The notes: a model not told the origin generated them from the letters alone. Numbered from the stretch's first letter, positions 1 through 8,264 are shown. The stretch is DNA of 17,603 bases from Dehalococcoidia bacterium (GCA_021296025.1 JAGWBF010000020.1:1-17603); one strand, 5' to 3'. Program-made: numbers and translations.

Positions 1-89
1 TCCTGCACCACCATCATCCCGTAGAGAGACTCCCTAACGTCCAGCTTGCTTAGCAAAATTGAGGCTTCTCGAACCAGAATTGCGGCCAA
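1..89 (-). CDS. Possible 5' end of an unknown gene running off the left edge
   Basis: On the minus strand a frame is open from just after a TAA (complement of 111-113) to the window edge. It reads protein-like sequence such as LLSKLDVRESLYGMMVV. The only start codons in the frame are a TTG at 89 and ATGs at 17 and 14, and none has a convincing ribosome binding site. It lies about 80 bases downstream of the amidase stop and on the same strand, so it could be a following gene. The stretch is more AT-rich than its neighbours and too short to recognise, and chance openness cannot be excluded. No plus-strand frame is open across 1-168. Confidence 0.2.
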   Translation of the reverse strand, partial: MAAILVREASILLSKLDVRESLYGMMVVQ

Positions 90-168
90 GAGGTTCTTCG
101 CCAGCGGTTTTTACCCAGAGGTGTCTCACGGGGAGTTTTACTGCAGGCCCGCCCGAACCACGGCAGCG

Positions 169-1569
169 TCACTCCGGGGGAGTGCTGGCGTGCCAGGGGG
201 TGTTCTGCTCGTAGGCGTGTCCGGCCCTGAGCACCGTCTCTTCATCGAAGGGCCGCCCCTCGATCTGGAGCCCTATCGGCAAACCGTCGGCGGTGAAACC
301 GCACGGAACGGAAAGGGCGGGCACATTGGCCAGACTGAAAGCGGTGGTCAGCAGGTAGGGCGTGCGGTAGGAGTTCTCTTTCCCACGGACCAGCGGGTCC
401 GGCTCGATCAGCTGGGCGGCGACTCCGGCCGTGGGCGACAGCAACAGGTCGACGTCGGCCAAGGCTTCCGCGATTTCGTCGCGCAGCAACGTGCGCAAGC
501 TCAAGGCCTTGTAGTAGGCCTGCGCCGGCAGGACCGTCCCAACCATGTAGCCCACACGGTTGTCGTGCCCAATGTCCTGGGGCCGGTTGCGCACCAGGTC
601 GGCGTAGGTAATGGGGGCCTCCACCCGGATGCCGGTGGAAATCGTTCCCGCGTGGGCGGCCAGCGGCACCGACACCTCCTTTACCGTGGCTCCCAATTCT
701 CCTAACGTGTTGGCCGCAGCCAGGACCGATTGCCTGACCTCCTCATCCGTTACGCCAGTGTAAACCAACTCCCGTACCACACCGAACCTGAGCCCTTCCA
801 CGCTGCCGGTGAGGGCCGCCCGGAAGTCGGGGACCGGCGCGTTGCGCGTAATGCGGTCCTTGGGGTCGTACCCGGCGATGGCCTGTATGGTGATGGCGCA
901 GTCCTCCACCGTCCGGCTCAAGGGGCCGATGGTGTCCATGGAGCGGACGCCGGGCATCACGCCGTAGCGGCTTACCAGACCCCAGGTGGGCCTGAGGCCG
1001 GCCAGGCCGCACCAAGCCGCCGGGAAGCGTACCGAGCCTCCGGTATCCTCTCCTAACGAAGTGGCGCACATGAAAGCGGCGGTGGACGCCCCGGAACCAC
1101 TGCTGGAACCCCCGGTGGAACGCTCCGGGTTCCAAGGGTTGCGGGGAGGGTCGAACTGATGAGACAGGCCCGAAGTGGCGAACTCCGTCATGTTCAGCTT
1201 CCCCAACAGGACCGCCCCGGCTTCATTCAACCTGGAAATGACCGTGGCGTCGTTTTCCGGAACGAAATCGTTGAACACCGGCGAGCCGCCGGTGGTCCGG
1301 ACCCCCTTGGTGTAAATCTGATCCTTGACGGCGTAGGGGACGCCGTGGAGCGGCCCCCGGTACTGCCCTTGGGCGATTTCCCGCTCGGCTGCCCGTGCCG
1401 CCTCCAGCGCCTGGTCACGGAGGATCGTAAGGTATGCTCCGATCTGGCCGTCCTTGGAGTCGATGCGGTCGAGGTAGGCTTCCGTAGCCTCGACCGGCGA
1501 GACCTCCCCGGTCCGGACCAAGCCGGAAAGCTCGGCAACGCTCAAAAACGGGATCCGGGCTTTATCCAT
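169..1569 (-). CDS. Amidase signature family amidohydrolase (GatA/FAAH-like)
   Basis: This is a 466-residue amidase-signature enzyme, expected to hydrolyse a carboxamide to acid plus ammonia or amine in the cytoplasm. The Ser-cisSer-Lys triad is visible: Lys82 in AVKD, the cis-Ser at about Ser155 in GGSSSGSG, and the nucleophile Ser179 in DTGGSVRFPA. Spacing matches the family (about 73 and 24 residues). The length is normal for a free-standing amidase. No gatB or gatC is adjacent, so a catabolic or detoxifying amidase is more likely than the Glu-tRNA amidotransferase subunit, though the substrate is unknown. The frame is open up to 1800, but I chose ATG 1569. It has a GGGAG upstream, the family fold begins there, and a promoter lies inside the longer frame. 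It is divergent from the amidohydrolase at 1821. The stop is TGA. Confidence 0.92.
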   Translation of the reverse strand: MDKARIPFLSVAELSGLVRTGEVSPVEATEAYLDRIDSKDGQIGAYLTILRDQALEAARAAEREIAQGQYRGPLHGVPYAVKDQIYTKGVRTTGGSPVFNDFVPENDATVISRLNEAGAVLLGKLNMTEFATSGLSHQFDPPRNPWNPERSTGGSSSGSGASTAAFMCATSLGEDTGGSVRFPAAWCGLAGLRPTWGLVSRYGVMPGVRSMDTIGPLSRTVEDCAITIQAIAGYDPKDRITRNAPVPDFRAALTGSVEGLRFGVVRELVYTGVTDEEVRQSVLAAANTLGELGATVKEVSVPLAAHAGTISTGIRVEAPITYADLVRNRPQDIGHDNRVGYMVGTVLPAQAYYKALSLRTLLRDEIAEALADVDLLLSPTAGVAAQLIEPDPLVRGKENSYRTPYLLTTAFSLANVPALSVPCGFTADGLPIGLQIEGRPFDEETVLRAGHAYEQNTPWHASTPPE

Positions 1570-1653
1570 CCGATCCACTCCCTGCGTCCGTTTCGGTGTC
1601 GCCGCGCCGGCCCATGATTTTCTGGATAGGCCGGGCCCTGGCAGGCCAATAGA

Positions 1654-1682
1654 ATCATAGGGGCGGCGCTGACTGCGGTCAA
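1654..1682 (-). promoter_or_regulatory. Sigma70-type promoter for the amidase
   Basis: On the minus strand TTGACC (1682-1677) is followed after 17 bases by TATGAT (1659-1654). Each hexamer matches the sigma70 consensus at five of six positions and the spacing is ideal. Transcription would start near 1647, giving a leader of roughly 80 bases before ATG 1569. The site sits in the 251-base divergent gap between the amidase and the plus-strand amidohydrolase. Confidence 0.6.
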
Positions 1683-1751
1683 CATCGTCCCATCCTGGGC
1701 ATCGGCCCCGGCGGTCCGAGTCCGGAAGGCCGCGGGCCTTTCCCTGCCCAC

Positions 1752-1757
1752 TATAAT
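1752..1757 (+). promoter_or_regulatory. Candidate -10 box for the amidohydrolase
   Basis: A perfect TATAAT lies 63 bases before ATG 1821 in the divergent intergenic region. I see no matching -35 hexamer at 16-19 bases upstream and no extended TG, so the promoter would be weak or activator-dependent. A GGAG about ten bases before the ATG serves as ribosome binding site. Confidence 0.35.
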
Positions 1758-1820
1758 AGGGTTTTCGCCGGACGGGACCGGTGCCCGTCCGATAGCTCAA
1801 TAACCCGGAGAAAGTTCCAA

Positions 1821-3200
1821 ATGAACGAGTCCACGCTCAAGGTGGAGGGCGCCCGCTACATCATTACGGTTGACCCCCAACGAAGAATCATCGAGGACGG
1901 CACGGTAGTGGTCCAAGGCCAGCGTATTGTCCAAATCGGCAAGAGGAATGAACTGGCCGAAGTTTCCGCCGACCGGGTCATGGACGCCCGGGGGATGGTA
2001 ATAACCCCAGGATTCTGCAACGGCCACCTCCACGTGAGCTACGCCCACGCCACGCGGGGGATTTTTCCCGACGATCTGGGGCCGGACTACCTGCCCAACG
2101 TTTTCAAGCTGCAGGCGTCGATGACCGCCGAGGAAGAGTACTACACCTCCCTGTTGGGGATTACCGAACTGCTCAAGTACGGCACTACCTGCTTCCTGGA
2201 CCCCGGCAGCACCAAGTTCCCCTCAGTCTGCCTACAAGCCTACGAAGAGTCGGGCTGCCGCATCATCATCGGGGCCCAGGTGGTGGACCAGGAAAACCCT
2301 CTGAATATCCCCATCGATTCGACGAATGAAGCCGTCTCCAAGATGAGAGATGTCATAGAGACCTACGACGGGAAGCTGGACGGTCGGGTGCGCGCTTGGG
2401 CCATGCCCTTCTCGGCGGACTACGCTTCGCTGGAGCTGCTTCAGGAGGCAAAGGGTTTGGCTGATGCCCACGACACGGGACTCACCCTGCACCAAAGCAA
2501 CGCAGCACCGTCGGTCCAGATGAGCCTGGACAGATATGGGCGAAGGCCGGTAGAGCACCTGGAAGACATCGGTGTCCTTGGCCCCAATACCCTCTTGGCC
2601 CATGTCATAGGTCTGAACGAGTCCGAGGTGGATGTCATGGCCCGGACCCGGACCAATGCGGTCATGTGCCCTACGGCCGCCCTGAAGATGGGCGGAGGCA
2701 CGACCTCTAGGGGAATGCTGCCGGAGATGCTGGCCAATGGTGTCACCGTCGGGCTGGGCACCGATGCGGCCAACAACTCCAACCTGGTCGAGACGATGCG
2801 CTCCATGTACCTGGCCGCGGTGCTGTACAAGGACGGCAGGCAAAGCACGGAGATGATAAGCGCCGAATCCGCCCTGGAGATGGCGACCATCGGAGGAGCA
2901 AAGGCCCTGGGTCTCGGCGGAGACATAGGGTCCATCGAGGTGGGGAAGAAGGCAGACCTGGTGCTATTTGACACCAGGCGGGCCGAGTGGCGGACCCTTT
3001 TCAACCCCGTTAACAACCTCGTGTACGGGGCCGATGGGCGCAGCGTCCACACCGTCATCGTGGATGGCAACGTGAGGGTGGAAGACCACCGGCCTATTTA
3101 CGTCGATGAGTGGGACCTGATCCAGAAGGTGCAGGCCTTGGGAACGGACCTGATGGCGAGGACAGGGGTCAGCTTTCCCAGCCGGTGGCCCCTGGTTTAG
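1821..3200 (+). CDS. Amidohydrolase, ATZ/TRZ (chlorohydrolase/deaminase-like) family
   Basis: This 459-residue protein belongs to the metal-dependent amidohydrolase superfamily, in the branch of AtzA/TrzN, SsnA and S-adenosylhomocysteine deaminase. It has the N-terminal composite beta-sandwich strand, then the metal ligands in order: His69 and His71 (GHLHV), His224 (LTLHQ), His261 (LLAHV) and Asp315 (GLGTDAANN). A C-terminal segment (IEVGKKADLVLFD) closes the sandwich. The glutamate normally three residues after the third His ligand (HxxE) is Asn227 here, so chemistry or substrate may differ from the characterised deaminases and chlorohydrolases. ATG 1821 has a GGAG ribosome binding site. The LLM oxidoreductase follows after 69 bases on the same strand, suggesting a shared catabolic role. 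The substrate is not predictable. Confidence 0.9.
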   Translation: MNESTLKVEGARYIITVDPQRRIIEDGTVVVQGQRIVQIGKRNELAEVSADRVMDARGMVITPGFCNGHLHVSYAHATRGIFPDDLGPDYLPNVFKLQASMTAEEEYYTSLLGITELLKYGTTCFLDPGSTKFPSVCLQAYEESGCRIIIGAQVVDQENPLNIPIDSTNEAVSKMRDVIETYDGKLDGRVRAWAMPFSADYASLELLQEAKGLADAHDTGLTLHQSNAAPSVQMSLDRYGRRPVEHLEDIGVLGPNTLLAHVIGLNESEVDVMARTRTNAVMCPTAALKMGGGTTSRGMLPEMLANGVTVGLGTDAANNSNLVETMRSMYLAAVLYKDGRQSTEMISAESALEMATIGGAKALGLGGDIGSIEVGKKADLVLFDTRRAEWRTLFNPVNNLVYGADGRSVHTVIVDGNVRVEDHRPIYVDEWDLIQKVQALGTDLMARTGVSFPSRWPLV

Positions 3201-3269
3201 CTCTTGGCAGAGAAACTCTTGGGGGCGCGCGTAATTGGTACATAGTCTGGAATTGAAAGGAGAGCAGGG

Positions 3270-4259
3270 ATGGCAAGTAAGGCGCGGTTCGGTCTTACAT
3301 TATCCAACCGGGGAGTGATCCTGGGGCTGACCAAGCCCGAGGAGATACTGCAGATGGCCGAGGCTGCCGAGGATTCGGGCGTGTTCGACCATGTGTGGGT
3401 GGGCGATTCAATTATGGCCAAGCCTCGCATGGAGTGCATCTCCCTGATGTGTGCCATCGCTGCCCGTACTTCCCGGGTCGGCATTGGGGTAGCGTGCATG
3501 GCCACGCTGCCCTCTAGAGATCCCATAGTGCTGGCGTACCAGTGGGCCAGCATGGACCTTCTCTCGAACGGGCGAACTATCTTGGGAGCGTGTATGGGTG
3601 GGAGCATCGGCGACCAGGACCATCGCACCGAGTACCGCAATATGGGAATAAAGGCCCTGGAGAGGTCGCGCCGCATGGAGGAGAACATTGCAATACTCCG
3701 CCAGCTTTGGACCGGGGAGCGGGTAAACTTCCAGGGTGAGTTCCACACGCTGGAAGAGGCCTTTGTCTCCCCTATGCCGGCCCAGTCGCCCCCGCCGGTG
3801 TGGGTCATTAGCAATCCGCGCCTGAGCACAGGTAAACCCCACATAATCGAACGTTCCCTGCGCCGGGTCGCCCAGTTGGGGGATGGATGGATGACGACGG
3901 GCACTGGCCCCGTGAACGACTTTGTGGAAATGCGGCGGCGTATATTCGAATACGCGCCCGAGTACGACCGCTCCTTTGAAGACCGCCCATGCTCTGTGTA
4001 CTACAACATCAATATTAATGAGGATGCAGAGGCCGCCTTCGATGAGTCCAAGCGCTACCTCGACCAGTACTACTCCATGAGCTACCGTCCAGAGGTGGTG
4101 AAGAACTGGGTGGCCCTTGGTAGTCCCAAGGAGTGCATCAGCCAGATAGGGGCGTATGTTGATGCTGGAGCGACGGATATCCTGCTTAGAATACCTTCAT
4201 GGGACCAGGCGGGACAGTTCCGGCGTTGCGTTGAAGAAGTACTGCCCCACTTCCGTTAG
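3270..4259 (+). CDS. LLM-class (luciferase-like) flavin-dependent oxidoreductase
   Basis: The 329-residue protein has the bacterial luciferase-like TIM-barrel pattern. It shows an N-terminal barrel strand (RFGLTLSNRG), GVFDHVWVGDS around residues 37-47, then the typical RTSRVGIGV and RDPIVLAYQWASMDLLSNGR segments, and a C-terminal ATDILLRIPSW strand. Such enzymes use FMN or coenzyme F420 and include monooxygenases and F420-dependent reductases; the cofactor cannot be settled from sequence alone. An AAGGAG lies nine bases before ATG 3270. Placement behind the amidohydrolase suggests oxidative attack on an organic compound. Expanded flavin monooxygenase families are known from SAR202 Chloroflexota, which fits the suspected host but does not prove it. 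Confidence 0.88.
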   Translation: MASKARFGLTLSNRGVILGLTKPEEILQMAEAAEDSGVFDHVWVGDSIMAKPRMECISLMCAIAARTSRVGIGVACMATLPSRDPIVLAYQWASMDLLSNGRTILGACMGGSIGDQDHRTEYRNMGIKALERSRRMEENIAILRQLWTGERVNFQGEFHTLEEAFVSPMPAQSPPPVWVISNPRLSTGKPHIIERSLRRVAQLGDGWMTTGTGPVNDFVEMRRRIFEYAPEYDRSFEDRPCSVYYNININEDAEAAFDESKRYLDQYYSMSYRPEVVKNWVALGSPKECISQIGAYVDAGATDILLRIPSWDQAGQFRRCVEEVLPHFR

Positions 4260-4398
4260 AATAGGTATGGTTTGGAAGGGCGCTGTCCTGGATGCTAATA
4301 TGGTACGCAGCTGTGCACCCACTTCTACTTGGGGGAGGAGAGGATTCGACGCATCCCCGTGGTGCCGGCGCAACCTAAGATGGGGTGGAAGTCGTTAA
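4260..4398 (+). promoter_or_regulatory. Intergenic gap with weak promoter candidate
   Basis: This 139-base gap precedes the 4399-9221 gene run. TTGGAA (4272-4277) and TAATAT (4296-4301) are 18 bases apart, each matching the sigma70 consensus at four positions. It is the only hint of a promoter for the run. No hairpin terminator for the preceding oxidoreductase gene is evident. Confidence 0.2.
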
Positions 4399-5181
4399 AT
4401 GAGTAAGCTTCTGGACAAACTGGACAGGATCGGCCGCGGGCGCACTACAAGCTTGGGTTTTGGGTCGGCCGGCCGCGCTGAAAAGCTGCCGGCAATGGCG
4501 GTCGTTGGTGTGCTCTCCGACAACAATGCTTTTGTGAAGCAGGCTGCCATTTTGGGCGAGGTCGGCGCGGATGCTGTCTTCCTGGATGGAGCAGCACCAG
4601 GAAAAGCCTTGACCGACCTGGCAAAGAAACTGGACAGCATGCCATGGGGACCGAAAGTGGGAGAATTGGGAGTAGATGAAGCGGCTAGCTTTCGTGATGC
4701 AGGTTGCGATTTCCTAGCATTCGGTCCCGAAAAGGCCCTGCTGGGAGCCATGGAGGGTGAATCCACAGGCTATTTTCTGTGCGTGGACCCGGATATGGAA
4801 GAGCGCTTCCTTCGCACCATAGAAGACCTTTCCGTCGATGGCGTGATTCTGCCGTCTTCGAGCATTGGCCTTCCCCTGACGGTGCACCACATGATGACCT
4901 TGGGCGTCGTTCGGGAGGCCTTTAGCAAATACCTGTTCCTGGAGCTCCCCGGGCCGCTGTCAGCCAGGGAATTGGAAGGGTTGCGGGACATGGGAATCGA
5001 TGGTGTTGTGGTCAACCCATCCGTTCTTTCCAAAGAGGATATTCAGGACATGATAGCCAGCCTGAAATCGCTGCCCAAGAAGCAGCAGAACAGGTCTCGC
5101 AGGCCCGATGCTGTGCTTCCCAAACCGGGGATGGGATTCGTGGTCGGTCCGGACATAGACGACGATGATGAGGACGAATAG
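4399..5181 (+). CDS. Unrecognised protein, barrel-like core with acidic C-terminal tail
   Basis: I do not recognise this 260-residue protein as a named family. It shows a repeating strand-helix pattern typical of a TIM-like barrel: MAVVGVL (33-39), GADAVFLDG (56-64), GCDFLAFGPE (102-111), SVDGVILPSS (145-154), KYLFLELPG (177-185) and GIDGVVVNPS (199-208). After about residue 225 comes a basic stretch (KKQQNRSRR), then a conserved-looking PKPGMGFVVG and a nine-residue Asp/Glu tail. No signal peptide or membrane segment is present. It begins a same-strand run and lies 43 bases before the TyrA-like gene. A link to aromatic amino-acid or quinone metabolism is possible by context only. The ribosome binding site before ATG 4399 is weak. 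Confidence 0.75.
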   Translation: MSKLLDKLDRIGRGRTTSLGFGSAGRAEKLPAMAVVGVLSDNNAFVKQAAILGEVGADAVFLDGAAPGKALTDLAKKLDSMPWGPKVGELGVDEAASFRDAGCDFLAFGPEKALLGAMEGESTGYFLCVDPDMEERFLRTIEDLSVDGVILPSSSIGLPLTVHHMMTLGVVREAFSKYLFLELPGPLSARELEGLRDMGIDGVVVNPSVLSKEDIQDMIASLKSLPKKQQNRSRRPDAVLPKPGMGFVVGPDIDDDDEDE

Positions 5182-5224
5182 CAGCTTCTTTGCTGGGATT
5201 ACATAATCTATTGGCGCATGTCCG

Positions 5225-6259
5225 ATGAAAAGCAAGCTAACCATAATCGGTACCGGCTTCATAGGGGCTTCCTTGGGCTTGGCTATTAGGGCCCGCGATT
5301 CTGGCAGGTTCCAGGTTGTCGGCACTGACATAAACCGTGCCAACGCCGCAGGCGCCGATGCGGCTGGTGCGGTGGACACCACCTCCGACAACCTGCGGGA
5401 AGCTGTGGAAGGCGCACAGGTGGTGGTGTTGGCCACGCCCCTCAAGGCCATGAAGGATGTCATGGAGATCATCGGTCCCGGCTTGGAGGATGGCTGCCTG
5501 GTCACAGATACCGCCGGCATCAAGGCCCCGGTAATGGAATGGGCAAAGGAGTACCTGCCCGACCGGGTAACCTTTGTCGGGGGACATCCCATAGTGTTTA
5601 GGGGAGGGACCGGCCCCGACTCGGCCGATGCCAACCTGTTTGCGGGGTGCCCTTACTGTGTCATACCTTCCCCCGGAGCCCGCCAGGACCGGGTGAAGGA
5701 TGCGGTGCAATTGGTTCAGTCTGTTGGGGCCGTGGACCGGTTCATCGATGCGGCAGAACACGACACCCTCATCGCCGCTGTGGACAATCTCCCTCTCCTC
5801 CTGTCTGCCGCCCTCGTGGGGTGCGCATCAAGGAGCCAGTCCTGGGATGATATCGCCATCCTGGCCTCCAGGTATTTCGGCGAAATGACCACCCTGGTAA
5901 AGGAAGATACGGCTGCCGATCAGGACAGCTTCTTCTTCAACGAGTCGGCGACCGTAGCCTGGATCGATAACTTCATCAGGGAGCTGTACCGCATCAGGCA
6001 GGTCCTGGAATCCGACGACAAAGACAAGGACAGCACGTTGTCGGAGCTGCTTGAAGAGGCAAGAGCAGCCCGGCAAAAGTGGCTGGAGGGCGCAGTCACG
6101 TCCGAGACACTGGCCGCCATCGAGGGTGCGAAGGTGCCTCCGAAATCCAGCATGCTCGATATCGTTACCGGCGACAGGGATGCCCGTGAAAGGGCCTTTG
6201 GATGGGGAGGCCGGATGCCCGACCGCAGGTCCAAGGACAAGGAACGGGGCAAGTGGTGA
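5225..6259 (+). CDS. Prephenate dehydrogenase-like (TyrA family) NAD(P)-dependent dehydrogenase
   Basis: This 344-residue protein has the TyrA architecture. An N-terminal Rossmann domain with GTGFIG (residues 9-14) binds NAD(P), VVGTD ends the second strand, and GGHPI (His121) provides the catalytic histidine. A helical dimerisation domain follows. It would oxidatively decarboxylate prephenate or arogenate for tyrosine synthesis. However, several substrate-contacting positions are altered. The usual GSVK is AGIK (Gly98 for Ser), the SHLxH helix is DNLPL (187-191), and the TR of GFxxxTR is TT (Thr223). The true substrate is therefore uncertain. The last 60 residues are charged and may be disordered. 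It overlaps aroA by four bases (GTGA), indicating translational coupling and supporting an aromatic pathway role. The stop is TGA. The ribosome binding site at ATG 5225 is weak. Confidence 0.85.
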   Translation: MKSKLTIIGTGFIGASLGLAIRARDSGRFQVVGTDINRANAAGADAAGAVDTTSDNLREAVEGAQVVVLATPLKAMKDVMEIIGPGLEDGCLVTDTAGIKAPVMEWAKEYLPDRVTFVGGHPIVFRGGTGPDSADANLFAGCPYCVIPSPGARQDRVKDAVQLVQSVGAVDRFIDAAEHDTLIAAVDNLPLLLSAALVGCASRSQSWDDIAILASRYFGEMTTLVKEDTAADQDSFFFNESATVAWIDNFIRELYRIRQVLESDDKDKDSTLSELLEEARAARQKWLEGAVTSETLAAIEGAKVPPKSSMLDIVTGDRDARERAFGWGGRMPDRRSKDKERGKW

Positions 6260-7551
6260 TCCGCATCCTCCACAAGCCAGCCCACCTGAGGGGGACAGTG
6301 GCCCTCCTTGGCGACAAGTCGGTCTCTCACAGGGCCTTGATACTGAACTCCGTGGCCCAAGGCACAGCTACTGTTAACGGGCTCTCCCTGGGTGAGGATG
6401 TGGCCTCGACGATGGGGTGCCTTCAAGCTACAGGCGTGGTCATCGAACGGTTGGATGCGCCAGACGTTGTCCGGGTGGTAGGCTCCGGGGGCCAGCTCCA
6501 GGAACCGGAAGATGTCTTGGATGCAGGCAACAGCGGGACTACGATGCGCCTTCTATCGGGGCTGCTCGCCGGTCAGTCCTTCATGTCAGTCTTGTCCGGG
6601 GACAGGTCGCTCCGGTCCCGGCCAATGGGACGCATAGTTGAGCCCCTGAGTTGCATGGGAGCAAAGATAGCAGGACGCAAGGGAGGCGCTTACGCCCCGT
6701 TGACCGTTTCCGGCGGAGGACTGAAGGGCATCGAGTACACCCTGCCGGTGGCCAGCGCTCAGGTGAAGTCGTCGATAATGCTCGCGGGGATTCAAGCTGA
6801 AGGCAAGACCTTGATCCACCAGCCCGCCCTGTCCCGGGACCACACCGAGTTGATGATGCGCGCCATGGGCGCAAATGTAGTTGAAGACGGCACCACCATC
6901 TGTATGGAACCGGCCCAGCTGACGGCGCTGGATGTTGTAGTTCCAGGAGATATCAGCTCGGCCGCCTTTTGGATGGTGGCGGCAGCATGCCATCCCGATG
7001 CTGAGGTGACGATCACTAATGCGGGAATCAACCCAACTCGAGGGGGGATTCTTGAGGTGTTGGAGGGCATGGGAGCCAACGTTGCCCTCCTGAACCGGCG
7101 CGTTGAAGGCGGGGAGCCTGTAGCCGACATACTTGTCAGGTCGGGGAGCCTTGTGGGGACCGAGGTCGGTGGGGAGGTGGTCCCACGTGTAATCGATGAG
7201 TTGCCGGTGATTGCCGTGGCTGCGTGCTTTGCCAGGGGAAAGACGACGATAAGGGATGCGGGAGAGCTTCGGGTCAAGGAGTCGGACCGCATCAGCACAA
7301 CCGTCTCCCAGCTGTCCAGGATGGGCGCCTGTATCGAAGAGCTGCCAGACGGTATGATTATCAATGGGACAGGGCATCTGACCGGGGCTGAATGCACCAG
7401 TGAAGGCGACCATCGCATAGCTATGGCCTTGGGCATAGCAGGGCTGCTGGCAGAGGGAAGGACCGTAGTGGGAGGGGCGGAAGCAGCCTCCATATCCTAC
7501 CCTACCTTCTGGGATGAGGTAGATGTTATTCTGGCTGGAACCGGGGCATAG
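6256..7551 (+). CDS. aroA: 3-phosphoshikimate 1-carboxyvinyltransferase (EPSP synthase)
   Basis: AroA transfers enolpyruvyl from PEP to shikimate 3-phosphate, the sixth step of the shikimate pathway. The 431-residue protein has GDKSVSHRA at 19-27, the PEP-loop LDAGNSGTTMR at 88-98, and RVKESDRIS near the C-terminal half, all hallmark motifs. The glycine of the GNSGT loop is retained; the loop resembles Gram-positive enzymes more than the E. coli GNAGTAMR form. I chose GTG 6256 over the in-frame ATG at 6202. It gives the usual short leader before the first motif, overlaps the upstream stop as GTGA, and has AAGGA upstream. The ATG would add 18 residues inside the tyrA-like gene. It is in an operon with the TyrA-like gene and gmk. 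Confidence 0.95.
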   Translation: MIRILHKPAHLRGTVALLGDKSVSHRALILNSVAQGTATVNGLSLGEDVASTMGCLQATGVVIERLDAPDVVRVVGSGGQLQEPEDVLDAGNSGTTMRLLSGLLAGQSFMSVLSGDRSLRSRPMGRIVEPLSCMGAKIAGRKGGAYAPLTVSGGGLKGIEYTLPVASAQVKSSIMLAGIQAEGKTLIHQPALSRDHTELMMRAMGANVVEDGTTICMEPAQLTALDVVVPGDISSAAFWMVAAACHPDAEVTITNAGINPTRGGILEVLEGMGANVALLNRRVEGGEPVADILVRSGSLVGTEVGGEVVPRVIDELPVIAVAACFARGKTTIRDAGELRVKESDRISTTVSQLSRMGACIEELPDGMIINGTGHLTGAECTSEGDHRIAMALGIAGLLAEGRTVVGGAEAASISYPTFWDEVDVILAGTGA

Positions 7552-7556
7552 AAAAA

Positions 7557-8264
7557 TTGAGCGCCCAGGAATCGGGCTCCGGCTCCCAGCCTCTCTACAG
7601 CCAAGGCGAGAGCGCGGCATTTGGCAGCGGGAGCGGGGGCGAAATCGGAGGGCCGAGCGCAAACGATCATAGGCCATCGCGCTTATTGGTTGTGCTCTCC
7701 GGCCCCAGCGGTGTAGGCAAGGATGCCGTCGTGTCGGCCTTGCGTGCCCTGGGACGGCCTTGGCACTTTGCTATCACGATGACCACACGCCCCATACGCG
7801 CGGGGGAACGAGAAGGTATGGAGTACCACTTTGTCGCGCCCGATCGATTCCTTAACATGAGGGATGCCGGCGAGTTGCTGGAATCGGCTGAGGTGTATGG
7901 CAACTGGTACGGGGTCCCCAAGCAGCAGGTCAGGGATGCCATGGGGCAGGGCCGGGATGTGCTGGTGAAGGTAGATGTCCAGGGCGCAGCGACCATCAGA
8001 AAACTGGCGCCGGATGCGGTAAGCATCTTCCTGGCCCCGGCGGATGTCGACGAGCTGCGGAGGCGGCTGGAGCATCGGGCCAGCGAGACCGGATTGGTCC
8101 TGGAGAAGCGTCTGCAAGCGGCTTGGGAAGAGATGGAACATCTCCCCAGGTTCGACTACCACGTCATAAACAAGGACGGCTGCTTGGATGAAGCGGTACG
8201 CAACATCGATGCAATCGTGAGGGCGGAGAAATGCCGCTCAGTTCCCCGGAAGGTAGTCCTGTAG
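7557..8264 (+). CDS. gmk: Guanylate kinase
   Basis: Guanylate kinase phosphorylates GMP to GDP with ATP. The P-loop SGPSGVGKD lies at residues 48-56, followed by the GMP-binding TMTTRPIRAGEREGMEYHFV, the ESAEVYGNWYGVP segment, VDVQGAATIR and the lid with RRRLEHRA. As read from TTG 7557 the protein has 235 residues, about 42 more than the core, with a Ser/Gly-rich extension (GSGSQ, FGSGSGGE). The TTG lies five bases after the aroA stop with only a weak ribosome binding site. There is no ATG before the core, and an internal TTG near 7686 is the only other option. The extension may be a disordered tail or an annotation artefact. The enzyme assignment itself is secure. Confidence 0.93.
   Translation: MSAQESGSGSQPLYSQGESAAFGSGSGGEIGGPSANDHRPSRLLVVLSGPSGVGKDAVVSALRALGRPWHFAITMTTRPIRAGEREGMEYHFVAPDRFLNMRDAGELLESAEVYGNWYGVPKQQVRDAMGQGRDVLVKVDVQGAATIRKLAPDAVSIFLAPADVDELRRRLEHRASETGLVLEKRLQAAWEEMEHLPRFDYHVINKDGCLDEAVRNIDAIVRAEKCRSVPRKVVL

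Noticed and set aside
46..705. A 219-codon plus-strand open frame at the left end
   Set aside because: It is antisense to the amidase C-terminal half and its translation is low-complexity Gly/Arg/Gln-rich with no motif.
1570..1800. N-terminal extension of the amidase up to 1800
   Set aside because: Composition is not protein-like for the family, a promoter lies inside it, and ATG 1569 with a ribosome binding site gives the normal N-terminus.
6586..7677. A 363-codon minus-strand frame opposite aroA and gmk
   Set aside because: It is a shadow of two well-supported genes and has no recognisable domain or ribosome binding site.
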